64,000 nucleotides of DNA from positions 1,637,579-1,701,578 of the forward strand of contig CM049307.1 of assembly GCA_026874595.1 (NCBI GenBank). Reading direction: 5' to 3'. The notes under the pieces were generated by a model. The model made no database searches, was not told the DNA's origin, and worked only from the letters and a program-made list of their open reading frames with translations. Both the position numbers and the translations under genes were made by a program. This stretch comes from Sipunculus nudus. Its lineage: Eukaryota > Annelida > Sipuncula > Golfingiida > Sipunculidae. Positions 1 through 11,227 of the stretch are shown here, one piece after another (positions within the stretch are counted from its first letter, which is position 1; each line of letters starts with the position of its first letter).

Positions 1-1636
1 GGTTAATACTACAAATATGCACTGATACACCAGCTAAAGGTTAATACTACAAATATGCTCTGATACACCAGCTAAAGGTTAATACTACAAATGTGCACTG
101 ATACACCAGCTAAAGGTTAATACTACAAATATGCACTGATACACCAGCTAAAGGTTAATACTACAAATATGCACTGATACACCAGCTAAAGGTTAATACT
201 ACAAATATGCACTGATACACCAGCTAAAGGTTAATACTACAAATATGCACTGATACACCAGCTAAAGGTTAATACTACAAATATGCTCTGATACACCAGC
301 TAAAGGTTAATACTACAAATGTGCACTGATACACCAGCTAAAGGTTAATACTACAAATATGCACTGATACACCAGCTAAAGGTTAATACTACAAATATGC
401 ACTGATACACCAGCTAAAGGTTAATACTACAAATATGCACTGATACACCAGCTAAAGGTTAATACTACAAATATGCACTGATACACCAGCTAAAGGTTAA
501 TACTACAAATGTGCACTGATACACCAGCTAAAGGTTAATACTACAAATATGCACTGTTACACCAGCTAAAGGTTAATACTACAAATATGCACTGATACAC
601 CAGCTAAAGGTTAATACTACAAATGTGCACTGATACAGCAGCTAAAGGTTAATGCTACAAATATGCACTGATACACCAGCTAAAGGTTAATACTACAAAT
701 GTGCACTGATACACCAGCTAAAGGTTAATACTACAAATATGCACTGATACACCAGCTAAAGGTTAATACTACAAATGTGCACTGATACACCAGCTGAAGG
801 TTAATACTACAAATATGCACTGATACACCAGCTAAAGGTTAATACTACAAATGTGCACTGATACACCAGCTAAAGGTTAATACTACAAATATGCACTGAT
901 ACACCAGCTAAAGGTTAATACTACAAATATGCACTGATACACCAGCTAAAGGTTAATACTACAAATATGCACTGATACACCAGCTAAAGGTTAATACTAC
1001 AAATATGCACTGTTACACCAGCTAAAGGTTAATACAACAAATATGCACTGATACACCAGCTAAAGGTTAATACTACAAATGTGCACTGTTACACCAGCTA
1101 AAGGTTAATACTACAAATATGCACTGATACACCAGCTAAAGGTTAATACTACAAATATGCACTGATACACCAGCTAAAGGTTAATACTACAAATGTGCAC
1201 TGTTACACCAGCTAAAGGTTAATACTACAAATATGCACTGATACACCAGCTAAAGGTTAATACTACAAATATGCACTGATACACCAGCTAAAGGTTAATA
1301 CTACAAATGTGCACTGATTCACTGGCTGAAGGTAAATACTACAAATATGCACTGTTACACCAGCTAAAGGTTAATACTACAAATGTGCACTGATACACCA
1401 GCTAAAGGTTAATACAACAAATATGCACTGTTACACCAGCTAAAGGTCAATACTACAAATATGCACTGTTACACCAGCTAAAGGTTAATACAACAAATAT
1501 GCACTGATACACCAGCTAAAGGTTAATACTACAAATGTGCACTGATTCACTGGCTGAAGGTAAATACTACAAATGTGTACTGATACACCAACTTAAAGAA
1601 AATACTACAAATGTGAATTGTTACACAAGATATATG
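1..1636. repeat. 38-bp minisatellite array (about 42 copies)
   Basis: Head-to-tail units of 38 bp, each beginning GGTTAATACTACAAAT and ending CACCAGCTAAA. Common variants are ATATG/ATGTG and TGATAC/TGTTAC. A rare GCTC variant occurs at 57-60 and 285-288, exactly 228 bp or six units apart, which shows that a six-unit block was duplicated. Units decay after about 1310 and fade out near 1636. The array runs off the left edge, so its true length is unknown. The period is not a multiple of three and no frame stays open, so it is non-coding. Confidence 0.97.
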
Positions 1637-2041
1637 GTAACTGCTTAAGTCAGAGAGTATTTTTCAAGCATATAACTATTATTAATTTAGATTTAATTAT
1701 ATACCAGAAAATGGATCAGTAAAGTTATCAGTTCTGTCTCTCCACCTGTAAAGATGTTATATGCAACACAGTATCTCTAAAATCTTTATTGGTATAATGG
1801 TATATTGGTATAAACTTCTGATATAATGGCAGGATGAGATATTGTAAGATATACCACCTTAAAACTTTTTCCGGCAAATGTTTGCTTTTATAAAATTTGT
1901 TGAGGAAGTAGAAATCTCCCACTGCTGAATGAAAGGTAGATTTTTTAGCTAGAACTGCCAGATTGGTGAATTCTTGCAGCATCATGTTTTTTTTTTAAAG
2001 CAGACAGACCATTAAAAAAAGTAATGTAAATGGTTGACTCC
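1637..2041. other. AT-rich spacer, no gene recognised
   Basis: Low-GC sequence between the minisatellite and the first family B repeat. One 85-codon minus-strand frame at 1728-1985 resembles nothing I recognise and has no supporting context. No splice or RNA signal stands out. Confidence 0.5.
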
Positions 2042-2197
2042 TTTTTAGGGAACCTGTGAGTTTATGCGATGGTGCGTCGTCGTCCGTGGTACGTTGTGCC
2101 TTGCGCGTCGTCATAGCTATCTCAAAAATGGCAGGAGCTAGCATCACCAAATTTTTTTGCAAATAATCAGTCATCTGAAAAACTATCAGATTTTGTT

Positions 2198-3234
2198 TTT
2201 TTAGCCCTCAGCCCCTAGGCTGATGGGCTATTGTTGTCACCCAAGCTGTCCGTCCGTCCGTCCGTCTGGCGTCCGTTAACTTTTACCTTGTGAGCGGGAT
2301 ATCTTGAAAAGGATTCACCGTTAGAATTTTATTTCCTCGGTAAAGATGTATATCGACAAAATCTCAGTCAAGTTCGAAGATGGGTGACCTTGACCTATTT
2401 TTCTACATTTCAGAGCTGATTATAGAAAAACACTTAGATGCTTATTACTCAGGAACCATTTGGTGGATTTTCACAAAACTTACTATGATTATTAGGACTG
2501 ATGGTCTGTACCTGCTTCACAAGTTTGGTGGCGCCACCTACAATTTCTGATTTTTAATGAATTTTTATCGGATTTTTCAACTTTGGGCTTGTGAGCGGGA
2601 TATCTCTAAAAGGATTCACCGTAGGAATTTTATTTTTTCGGTAAAGATGTATATTGACAAAATCTCGGTCAAGTTCGAAGATGGGTGACCTTGACCTATT
2701 TTTCTACGTTTTAGAGCTGATTATAGAAAAAACATTTAGAAGCTTATTTCTCAGAAACCATTGGGTGGATTTTCACAATTTTTACTATGATCATAGGGAC
2801 TGATGGTCTGTAACTGCTGCACAAGTTTGGGGGCGCCACCTGCAATTTCTGACTTTTAATGAATTTTTCTTTGATTTTTCAACTTTGGCCTTGTGAGCGG
2901 GATATCTCTAAAAGGATTCACAAGAGGAATTTTATTTCTTTGGTGAAGACGTATATCTACAAAATCTCGGTCAAATTCGAAGATGGGTGACCTTGACCTA
3001 CTTTTCAAGGTCACAGAGCTTATAATAGAATAAAACTTAGAAGCTTATTTTTCAGGAAGCATTTGGTGGATTGTTATGAATCATGGTACATACCTCTGCA
3101 TTTTAAATTTATAACTGAGACATGTACAGATATACATCCATGTGAGAACAGATATTTAGTACTTGTTACTGTTACCACCTCTAAACACTGTTGTTTTGGC
3201 TGAGGGCTTTTGTCAGCTTCTGCTGATATTCTAG
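2198..3234 (+). mobile_element. Family D Helitron-like element with three 301-bp monomers
   Basis: It starts TTTTTAGCCCTCAGCC. A hairpin partner GGCTGATGGGCTA follows at 2218-2230, then a GTCCGTCC tract. Three tandem monomers begin CTTGTGAGCGGGATATCT at 2287, 2588 and 2890, a period of 301-302 bp. The right end has the inverted arm GGCTGAGGGCT (3198-3208), a hairpin TCAGC-ttct-GCTGA (3213-3226) and CTAG at 3231-3234 followed by T, as in classical Helitron 3' ends. The related family B copy near 11385-11420 lacks this segment between GATTTTGTTT and ACTGCATTT, so it is an insertion. No Rep/helicase gene is present. Confidence 0.7.
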
Positions 3235-3892
3235 TTTTTCTTACTGCATTTCCTTCGATTTTATAGGGAAAAGCTAAAAAAAGCTTTAAAAATCTTTTTC
3301 TCCGAAACTGTCCAGCCAAATTGTCAAATATATCACAGAAATGATCCCTGGAACAATTTCTCTCAAGTTTGTTCGAATGGTTCCAGTTTGAAGATTTTTG
3401 GCTGAGTTACAGGAGGTTGAACTTAGTCATCTGTCCAAAAAAGCACACTAAAATTAAAATCTCAGAAATGGCTAGAGCTGTAATCACCAAATTTTATGCC
3501 AATGTTTGTCACATATGTCATATCTGATTTTGAGGTATTGGTGGCGCAACCTACATTGATCTGTTTTTTACAAGCAAAAATGTAATTTTAAACTCTTTTA
3601 GCTTATACACTGATTTATGATGAAACTGTTCAGCTGATTGGTTTGAACTTTACAAGAATTATTCTACGGTAGGGTTCTGCCAGTTTTATAAGAACAGATT
3701 GGGTAAATACAGCTTTTAAAAAAGATTTGTAGTCAATTGAAAAAGGCTTTCTGTGTTTGAAAACAGATTTGACAACATGCTGAGTTTTAGCAGCCAAGTC
3801 AAGGGGTCACTCAGTACAACCAGGTGGGGTCCAGACATCACCATGGCAACTGACCTGGCTCTGGTGGGTGTCTAGACAATGTGTCTAGACGT

Positions 3893-4801
3893 TAGTGGTG
3901 GGAGTCGGTTCCTTTTTCTTTATCGAGCATGGGTTTGGGCAAACCGATCGATGATCGATTATTAATCGGTTCAGACAAATATAAAGAAATATGCAATTAT
4001 CTGTCAAACTGTACTTTCTTAACCCAGCCCGTATGTCTAAAGTAATTCTACCTAATGATGAAAAAGCCTTTGCCTTTTTTTATATTTTCCTATTATTACT
4101 AAGCTATGCTATTTAGAGTTTCATTTTAATTAATTATAATAATCAAGAATTAAACCACAGTCCAGGACATCCACTTGCTGGCCTTCATGAATACCCCCGC
4201 GTATCATTTTAATTTCACCACCAGCAAGGACTTTCATTTTATAACAATTATGACGACTGCCGACATGCATACTGGTTTCACAGGCCCGCCAGGAAAATTA
4301 CAGACCTATAAAATTTTTGGTAAAAATTAAAAAAAAAGTTATTGAAAGCTAAATATATTATTACTCATGCGGCAGCGGCACCTGGCATCAGTTGAAGAGA
4401 TTATTTCTTAGAGAATCTCGCAAAATTGGCATTGACCTGGAGAATTTTAGAGCATTTTAAAGCCATAACGCCAATATATTGCAATGAACATTTTGTTAGA
4501 AAACGCTAATTCTGCAGCTCCCTGCCAGTTCACAGAGGTTTAATAACTAAGTCCTCCGTTCTCTCATCTACCGTGTCATACTCAGTTAGATACGGAGGTT
4601 ATTTGGAACACAGACTCATTATATGAAGCGCGGAATGTTGTGAAAAAGGGAGGAATAATTTTTGCCTATAACGTAAAGACATTCTGGAAAGAAACAATTA
4701 TGAGTATGATGTAGTCGATAGTTGCCTTTGTTAATCGAGCACTTGAAAGTGGCAGCAAACCGACTGACTTTCAAAAAAACTCGATGATCGGCCCACCACT
4801 A
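3893..4801. mobile_element. Non-autonomous hAT-type transposon
   Basis: A 909-bp segment starting TAGTGGTGGG and ending CCCACCACTA, a perfect 10-bp terminal inverted repeat with weaker complementarity inside. It is flanked by 8-bp near-duplicates CTAGACGT (3885-3892) and CTAGACAT (4802-4809). Eight-base duplications are the mark of hAT elements. The paralogous family B copy near 12020 reads TCTAGACATCTAGACAC without the element, giving an empty site. No transposase frame is visible inside. Confidence 0.85.
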
Positions 4802-6475
4802 CTAGACATCTAGACACAATGTATAGACGCAGAATTCCCAGATTATTGGAACTATATCTTTCAGCTGTTTGAAAAAACTAGGTTTGCATTTTTAGCAAAT
4901 CTGTGAGCTTATGCCATGGTGGTATGGCGTTGTCCATCTTCCGTCATCAGTAGTGTGTCATAGCTATCTCAAAAAGGGCAGGAGCTAGCATCACCATTTT
5001 TTTTGCAAAAGATTTGTCATCTAAAAAATTATCGGATTTTTTGTGAACCTATGAGCTTATATATGCAATGTTTCTGCATAGTCCATCGTGTGACAGTGCG
5101 TCGTGCGTCGTCTCTAGTTAACCATACCTATCTCAAAAACGGCAGGAGCTAGCATCAAATATTTTGCAAATAATCAGTCATCATTTGTTTATTTTTTTTT
5201 CTAACTGCATTTCTTAGATTTTTGCACAGTGTCCAGCTGTTCATCTGCCTTGGGATAAAAACACTCATATCTCTGCATTGGTTGGACTAATCGACCTGAA
5301 ATTAACACTGCAGAAATCAAAGCTCATATCTCTGATACCATTTGATCGATTGGGCAAAAATTTTGCATGTTTATAGATCTCACATAGCTCTTTATCATAC
5401 GCAAAACTGGTGGTGCCACCTGCAATCATTTTTGCACAGTGTCCGTCTGTTTGTTTGCCGTGGGCTAAAATCACTCATATCTCTGTAGTGGTTTGACATA
5501 TCTGCCTAAAATTTTGCAGGTTTATACATCTTGGATATCTTTCTCGATTTTGTGGCAGGTGGCGCCACCTACATTTATGTATATGCTGCAAACATTCAGG
5601 CTTATATCTCGGGACTGGTTTCACATACCCCCCTGAAATTTTGCATGTGTATAGATCTCACATAGCTCTTAATCATACACAAAATTGGTGGTGCAACCTG
5701 CCACCATTTTTGCACAACGTACATATGTTTGTCTGCCTTGGGCTAAAATCACTCATATCTCAGTAGTGGTTTGACTTGTCTGCCTAAAATTTTGCAGGTT
5801 TATACATCTTGGATAGCTTTCTGGATTTTGTGGCAGGTTGCGCCACCTACATTTATATATACGCTGCAGACATTCAGGCTTTTATTTCAGGACTGGTTAG
5901 ACATATCCCCCTGAAATTTAGCATGTGTGTAGATCTCGCATAGCTCTTAATCATACACAAAAGTGGTTGCACGACCTGCCACAATTTTTGCACAGCGTCC
6001 GTGTGTTTGTCTGCGGTGGGCTAAAATCACTCGTATCTCAGTTGTGGTTCGACTTGTCTGCCTAAAATTTGCATATTTATACATCTTGGACAGCTTTCTG
6101 GATTTTGTGGTAGGTGGCGCAACCTACATACACATTTCAGCTGCAGACATCCATGCTAATATGCAACACACTTCACTCTATTTCCCCATGCCACTCATTC
6201 CATGCCTCACTTCGCCCGTCCCACTCTGATTTTGGGGGATACAAGTAGTCGCTTGTTGACTACCCGTATTCTTGTTTTTATGTTGTGTGCACCCATGCTA
6301 GAATTTCAGCAGTGATGTTTGTTTAATTGTTTCTTGCTCTAAGTGTTTAGTACTTGCATTGTTCATATACATGTTACACATGTTCGTGAAAAGTAATGGT
6401 CCAGCATTGAAGCACTATACCTGGTGTAATCTCATTGCACAGGTTCGCATAAGGCCTGTAGGCCTTGTTAAAAAA

Positions 6476-6982
6476 AGAATATCTGTGTCAAGTTTCTTTA
6501 TACACTAGCTTTCAACAGCCACCTTTTTCAGGTGTGAACGGAGTCTTTAGCTGATTTGGGGCTGAACACTAGAAAGCTAATGTATTAGAAAATTCACTCC
6601 ACTAGTCTTTAAATAGGTGTTAACCATACACTTTTTTGTGAGTAACAGACTAGGACGGCAAATAACTTTACAGACATACCTCTGTTATTTGGTATAATGT
6701 TGGTACACTAGGACTATCTCTGACTTTTCCATTTTACAAGGATCATACATGCCTGTATTGCTCATGCAGTTGAGATAACATTTACCCACTCTTTGCTAAT
6801 ATAGATCCCTATAGTACATATTCAAAGTAATAAAGAGACCGTGTTGATTTTAGTGCTGTTGCACTTAGACTGGTCAAAATTGTGGTCTTTACACCTGGAG
6901 GAACATGTTACTGGCATGGTCACCCTACATGTAAATGCTAAAGTATTCCTCAATATCACATTATTAATGGTATTATTTTCAG
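6476..6982. other. Intronic or upstream sequence before the aldehyde oxidase-like exon
   Basis: No family repeat or exon was recognised here. The last 20 bases form a pyrimidine-rich splice acceptor (TTATTTTCAG ending at 6982). Earlier exons of the gene are either left of the window or lost; none was found between 1637 and 6982. Confidence 0.5.
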
Positions 6983-7093
6983 CATTGGGAGAGCATGGCA
7001 TATGTCTGAGTGTCAGTGTACCGTTTGCCATCCGTTCAGCCATAGAGGCCAGCAGAGAGGAGAGAGGACTGCCTAAACAGTTCACTGGAATAG
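6983..7093 (+). CDS. Aldehyde oxidase-like gene, penultimate coding exon
   Basis: An internal exon of 111 bp, preceded by TTTTCAG and followed by a GTAGGG donor. It begins in phase with two bases of a codon and leaves one base over, which fits the phase of the exon at 10021. The translation contains ALGEHGICLSVSVPFAIR and then EERGL. This matches the C-terminal part of the molybdopterin-binding domain of the xanthine dehydrogenase/aldehyde oxidase family. In that family the Glu of the GE pair is the catalytic base at the molybdenum centre. Aldehyde oxidases have GESG here, whereas xanthine dehydrogenases have GEPP; GEHG therefore favours the oxidase branch. The His in this motif is unusual, so a diverged paralogue or an early pseudogene is possible. 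The open frame continues 5' of the acceptor by chance. Confidence 0.75.
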
Positions 7094-7302
7094 GTAGGGA
7101 GGTCTAGCTTTTTGAAGTCTTTTCCACCAAAGGTGCCCATTGAATTTTGGCAATAATTTTATCAATTGGTAGATCAGTTCCAAAAGAAATAAGCTGCATT
7201 GAAGGAATGTGGCATATATCTAGTTAACCAAGATTATACCTTAAAAACTATTTCAAAAATATAGTAAGATTATAATCTAAGACAGCAGTTTATTATTCCC
7301 CC

Positions 7303-8160
7303 CTCCCCCCCCCCCCCCCCTCCAGGGGAGAAGTTTTCAATGCCATCGTCGTCTGTCATGTCAGTCATCATCTGTCGATAAACTATTTTTGGTTATTATG
7401 TGAACATGATAACTTTTGAAGGGCTGCATATTTTCCTCCAAAATTTGACACACTAATGGTTTCTACCAAAATCTCTGATAAGGAATGAAACCTGGTGACC
7501 TTGACTTTCATCTTCAAGGTCAATTCTGCCAAAATGTAAAAAATATTGTAAAGCCCATAACTTTTGAAGTATTTCATGTTTTGTCCTCAAATTTGGTACA
7601 CCAATTGTCCCTACAATGTTCTCAAAGGAAATTGAAAACCAGTGACCTTGACCTTCATTTTCAAGGTGAAATCTGCCAAAATTTAAAATATTTTGGGTTA
7701 TATTGTGAACACAATAACTTTTGAAGAGCTGCATATTTTCCACCGAAATTTGACACACTAATGGTTCCTACTCAAATCTTGGAAGAGTACGAAACCCAGT
7801 GACCTTGACCTTCATCTTCAAGGTCAAATCTGCTGAAATTGTAAATTATTGTCAACCCAAAAACTGTATTTCAAATTTTGTTTTCAAATTTGGTACACCG
7901 ATTGTTCCTACAATGTTCTCAAAGGAGTTTGAAAGCTGGTGACCTTGACCAATATCTTCAAGGTCAAATCAGCCAAGTTATAGTTATTGTCTCATGAACA
8001 TAATAACCTTTGAAGGGTTGGATGTTTTCCTCCCAAATTTGAAACACTGATTGTTCCTACCAAAATCTTCGATGAGTTTGAAACATGATGACCTTCACAG
8101 GGTCAGATCTCTCACTGTGTCTTCATTGATATAACCTATATCCAAACAGGGAGGGGGGAC
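7303..8160 (+). repeat. Family C array with paired AGGTCA sites
   Basis: It begins at a poly-C tract followed by CCAGGGGAGAAG and ends near GGGAGGGGGGACACATTTG. About five monomers of roughly 145-160 bp alternate two subtypes. Each carries TGACCTTGACCTTC followed by TTCAAGGTCA, near 7497, 7642, 7800, 7940 and, degenerate, 8089. It is non-coding; short open frames here are accidental. It is probably a non-autonomous mobile element of the kind common in bivalves, but I see no clear target duplication. Confidence 0.7.
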
Positions 8161-8613
8161 ACATTTGTGTTTGCAAGTACGAAATCAAGCCATGCTAGTA
8201 TTTTTCACATCTCAGTCCCACTGGTAGTCTGTTAAGGTCATTGGTCTCATGCAAGAAGAGCAACTTTAAGATGAACTGAGTGTAACCTGATATTCAGCCG
8301 AGCTAAAAATGTTTATGTCAAAGAGAGGTTAGCAGTGAGGTAGTCAACCCATGGGAGATTCAAGATCATCTGGCCACAAGACCCAGAAAAATTAAAAAAA
8401 CGTGTATAAAAAATTCCTTTAATGATTTATCTCTCAGATTATTCCTATAATACCTCATCCATTTTGTGTGATAATATTAATTTGATAGAACAATCACAGA
8501 ATTTCAGTGGAACTGACCATAGTGAACTTCAGAAGTCAGAAGATGAGCCAGTTTATCACAAATGTTTGCTTGGTAAACCAGTATTTTCTAGTGTTATCAT
8601 ACTTTATGTCATG

Positions 8614-9956
8614 TTTTTAGCTCAGCTCAGTAAGTCATCTGGGCTATAATGATCACTCTTTGTCCGGTGTCTGGCCAGCTGACTGGCATTTTACAGGACA
8701 CAAATCATAACTGTAGGACCTAGAACTTAATATCTAGAGAGGTCCTTTAAATATCTCCTTGGGAACAAGAAATTAGGTCACTGTAACGTATATTCTCCAA
8801 GTTTTGGGATGTGTTTGCGCACCACAGAAATAATTTCATATTTGATACAAAAGCTCCAGTATCTAAATGATAAAGGGAATGGTTGATTGTTTTTTCTATT
8901 ATTTGTTGCATATTAATATGCAGTATCATGTGTCAATGTTAGTGTGAGAACGTATGTTTAGAGATCCCAGGTGTTTTATTTGATGTTGGTTTCAGAACAG
9001 TCCTAAATCAATGAGAATTGCTTCTTGCCAGTCTGAGTCTAGGATATTTCCTGTAATAACATTGTTTAATGTAGACTTCAAAGGCAAGGCACCTGCATAC
9101 TTGATTTTTCCAATATCTGAGTCTCTGGAGGTGTGTCCATTTTAGTATACATGAATTGAACAACAGGCCTCATAATAATGTACAGTGATAGGCAAAGAGT
9201 GGTCATAATACATGACATAAGCATCAGAATTTAGGCTGGAAATGCGAAAGTAATGACACAATCTTTTGGGTCAGCATGTTAGAAGGTGTTGTCTGACAGT
9301 TTTTTGGTCAAGAGGAGGGTCCAAGTTTGTCTGTGAACTGATCAGCTGAGAGATGATTTGCCAGTGTATTTTGTGTCAGAGTATTCTCACTAACGGACTT
9401 GTGAGTTATGTTTACTGAAAGACTTGTAAGCAACTGATGTGTATCTGCCATGGTGAAGCCCAGCAAACAAACAAGGACAATCAATATGCTCTTCATTGTG
9501 AATTGTGCAGAATATTGTCATGTGGGGTGACATATTCAGGTACAGATTACTTGACTATACCCATAGTGATTATATAAGGACAGACATTGTCTGAGAGAGA
9601 TGCTACAGAGGAGGCTGTGAGCCTATCTGTCAGTGATTCAGAGGAGCGAGAACACAAGAATAGCAACTGTTTCAAGCAAGTGAGTTGTTTTACATGCTTG
9701 TGTGTCATGTGTTCAGTGATAAACTGCCTGGACCCGAGGAGTGCATACGTACGTAAATCATGCACTACTATCACGTGACAAGGCTAACTTCCTGTTATAA
9801 GTGCTTATGGCAAGTGTCAGGATTAATTGGACTATGTGAATTAGTATAATCAAATGGACTCTAAATGGATTATTGTTCCTTGTGCTTGATGATTAAATTT
9901 CTTTTGTGAATGTCTTCCTAGTCAGCTGGGCATCATGACCCATGGGTCACCTGTTT
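8614..9956 (+). mobile_element. Family A element, short copy in the intron
   Basis: It starts TTTTTAGCTCAGCTCAG with a GTCATCTGGGCTATA hairpin partner and a TTGTCCGG tract. One body monomer follows (about 8690-8830, with the phrase GGACACAAATCATAAC). It ends TCAGCTGGGC, the palindrome GACCCATGGGTC and ACCTGTTT. The middle (about 9000-9900) is not shared with other copies in this window and contains the small minus-strand open frame 9308-9496. Confidence 0.65.
9308..9496 (-). CDS. Possible small secreted peptide (62 aa), unproven
   Basis: The 62-residue frame opens with a short basic N-terminus and a hydrophobic run (MKSILIVLVCLLGFTMADT) that looks like a signal peptide, with likely cleavage after the TMA region. 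The mature part would be about 43 residues, rich in Ser, Thr and Asn, with no cysteine and one NIT glycosylation sequon. It lies antisense in the last intron of the oxidase-like gene and inside a family A repeat. I recognise no family. It could be a first exon, captured host DNA or chance; AT-rich antisense frames often give hydrophobic runs. Confidence 0.2.
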   Translation of the reverse strand: MKSILIVLVCLLGFTMADTHQLLTSLSVNITHKSVSENTLTQNTLANHLSADQFTDKLGPSS

Positions 9957-10020
9957 GTAAATTAAGATTATAAAGCAAGACGTTGTTTCACAGCAATAAT
10001 ATTTTTGAATATTTTTGCAG

Positions 10021-10091
10021 CTTTTCCACTGACTGTAGAGAAGGCCCAGCTTCTTGCTGAAGTAAGACCAGAAGATCTTGTACTGGAGTAA
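10021..10091 (+). CDS. Aldehyde oxidase-like gene, terminal coding exon
   Basis: It follows the acceptor ATTTTTGCAG. With the one base left from the previous exon it reads AFPLTVEKAQ and on to PEDLVLE, then TAA at 10089-10091. Family members have a PLTPEKIR or PATPEKIR segment at this place, just before the C-terminus, so the PLTVEK segment fits. The predicted tail is shorter than in vertebrate aldehyde oxidases. The matching phase, position and motif order make a true terminal exon likely. If active, the enzyme would be a cytosolic molybdo-flavoprotein oxidising aldehydes and N-heterocycles. Confidence 0.7.
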
Positions 10092-10435
10092 CACCTGGTG
10101 GTGAACAGTGACACCAGTATTTAAAAGAGAAAAATGTTTTATAAATCACGGATCTGAAAACCACATGATATTGTTTTATATTGTTATTCAAGAGCGTAAT
10201 TCCTTTCAACATGCTTATAAGGCAGCTTTAATTTGCTTACAATTTCCTTTAAAATTTATTTGAGTTTCTTAGTTTCAGTGCTATTATTTTCATAAATAGG
10301 TACAGCTGATATAGATGAGGGATTTTGCTTGATATAATATCAGATCAGAGGAGATTAACAGTAATTTATAAATTCAGAGAATTGGTGTATAATAAGATGT
10401 ATGCTTGTTGAGAATTGATAGTACTGTCAAATAAA
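10092..10435 (+). other. Probable 3' UTR with polyadenylation signal
   Basis: This AT-rich stretch directly follows the TAA stop and ends in AATAAA at 10430-10435. No repeat family was recognised within it, in contrast to both sides. Confidence 0.5.
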
Positions 10436-11227
10436 TGATCACACTGCACAGTATTTGCAGTAAAAACAATTTTAATTTTAAAACTGTTGGCACCTCTGGT
10501 ATAACCTGGACCTTCATGTTTTTGTTCAGAATTTCTGTGTTCATTTCATTGTTTAGTTCTGTGACTTGCAGTGTACTTCTAAAACAAATACAGTTAATTG
10601 CACCCAGTGCCAGAATTCCTGCGATTGGTGTAGAATTTATGTTGAACTCACTAAAGTGAGGTTCCTTAGAAGAGACTTTTGCTTTTGCTTCACATGTATA
10701 GTTTTAAGTATAGAGGACTTTCAGTTATGCTGAGCTATAGCAATCACCCTTTGTCAGTCGTCCTTCCATTCTCTTTTCTATATGATCAGATTTTATAAAT
10801 TTCTATCATAGCTATGAGCCAAATTCAGCTCATGTGTACATATTTTATTGATAGATATTTGTAATCCATTTGATTGGCTCAGCAGACTGTTAATCATCGG
10901 AGCTATAGCCATCACCTTATGTCTGTCTGGTCATCAGGCCATCTGTCCTTAAACAGGGCACAAATCTTAACAGTGAAACCTAGCATCTTCTAATTTGACA
11001 TCCTAAGAGGTCCTTGAAAGTTCTTTTTGGAAACTTAAAATTAGGTCACAGCCAATTTTTTTTTTTCTCTGAGTAAGTTGGCCTGTTTGAACACCCCACA
11101 TGATTAAAAATTTGACACAAAGGCTGCTGTAACTTGATAATTGATGCAGGGATTGCCATGATTCTTTCCAAGAATAGTGAACATGGACACTCTCATAATT
11201 TCTGGAGACTAGTACGTGGCACCACTC
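10436..11227. repeat. Spacer followed by family A fragments
   Basis: 10436-10724 shows nothing I recognise. From about 10725 two partial family A starts occur (GAGCTATAGCAATCACC and GAGCTATAGCCATCACC, each with a GTCNGTC tract). A body monomer with GGGCACAAATCTTAAC follows to about 11210. No right end is visible, so these are truncated. Confidence 0.5.

Larger units (their letters stand above)
2042..6470 (+). mobile_element. Family B repeat, copy 1 (split by D and hAT elements)
   Basis: The left edge reads AACCTGTGAGTTTATGCGATGG followed by a CGTCGTCC tract, the usual family B start. A second start-like edge lies at 4889. The body includes about 279-bp monomers between 5218 and 6230, each with the phrase TTTTGCACAG and a GGTGGCGCCACC palindrome. 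The right end has the arm CACAGGTTCGC (6438-6448), the hairpin AGGCCTGTAGGCCT (6452-6465) and TTGTT. That arm is the exact inverse of the family 5' arm GCGAACCTGTG. No transposase frame is visible, so it is non-autonomous. Family D (2198-3234) and a hAT element (3893-4801) interrupt it. Confidence 0.75.
7094..10020 (+). other. Last intron of the aldehyde oxidase-like gene
   Basis: It starts GTAGGG and ends ATTTTTGCAG, so both consensus splice ends are present. It holds a poly-C tract (about 7300-7320), a family C array (7303-8160) and a family A copy (8614-9956). The phase before and after agrees (one base carried over), which supports pairing these two exons. I saw no further exon of the family in the intron. 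Confidence 0.65.

Noticed and set aside
1-1636. Regular repeat array that could look like a CRISPR
   Set aside because: Units abut with no unique spacers, and the surrounding sequence is animal-type.
6822-7085. Long open frame antisense to the oxidase exon
   Set aside because: It is a shadow of the plus-strand exon, which has the splice sites and family motifs.
8501-8570. Possible extra exon between a CACAG acceptor and a GTAAAC donor
   Set aside because: In the phase required by the flanking oxidase exons it has an immediate stop.
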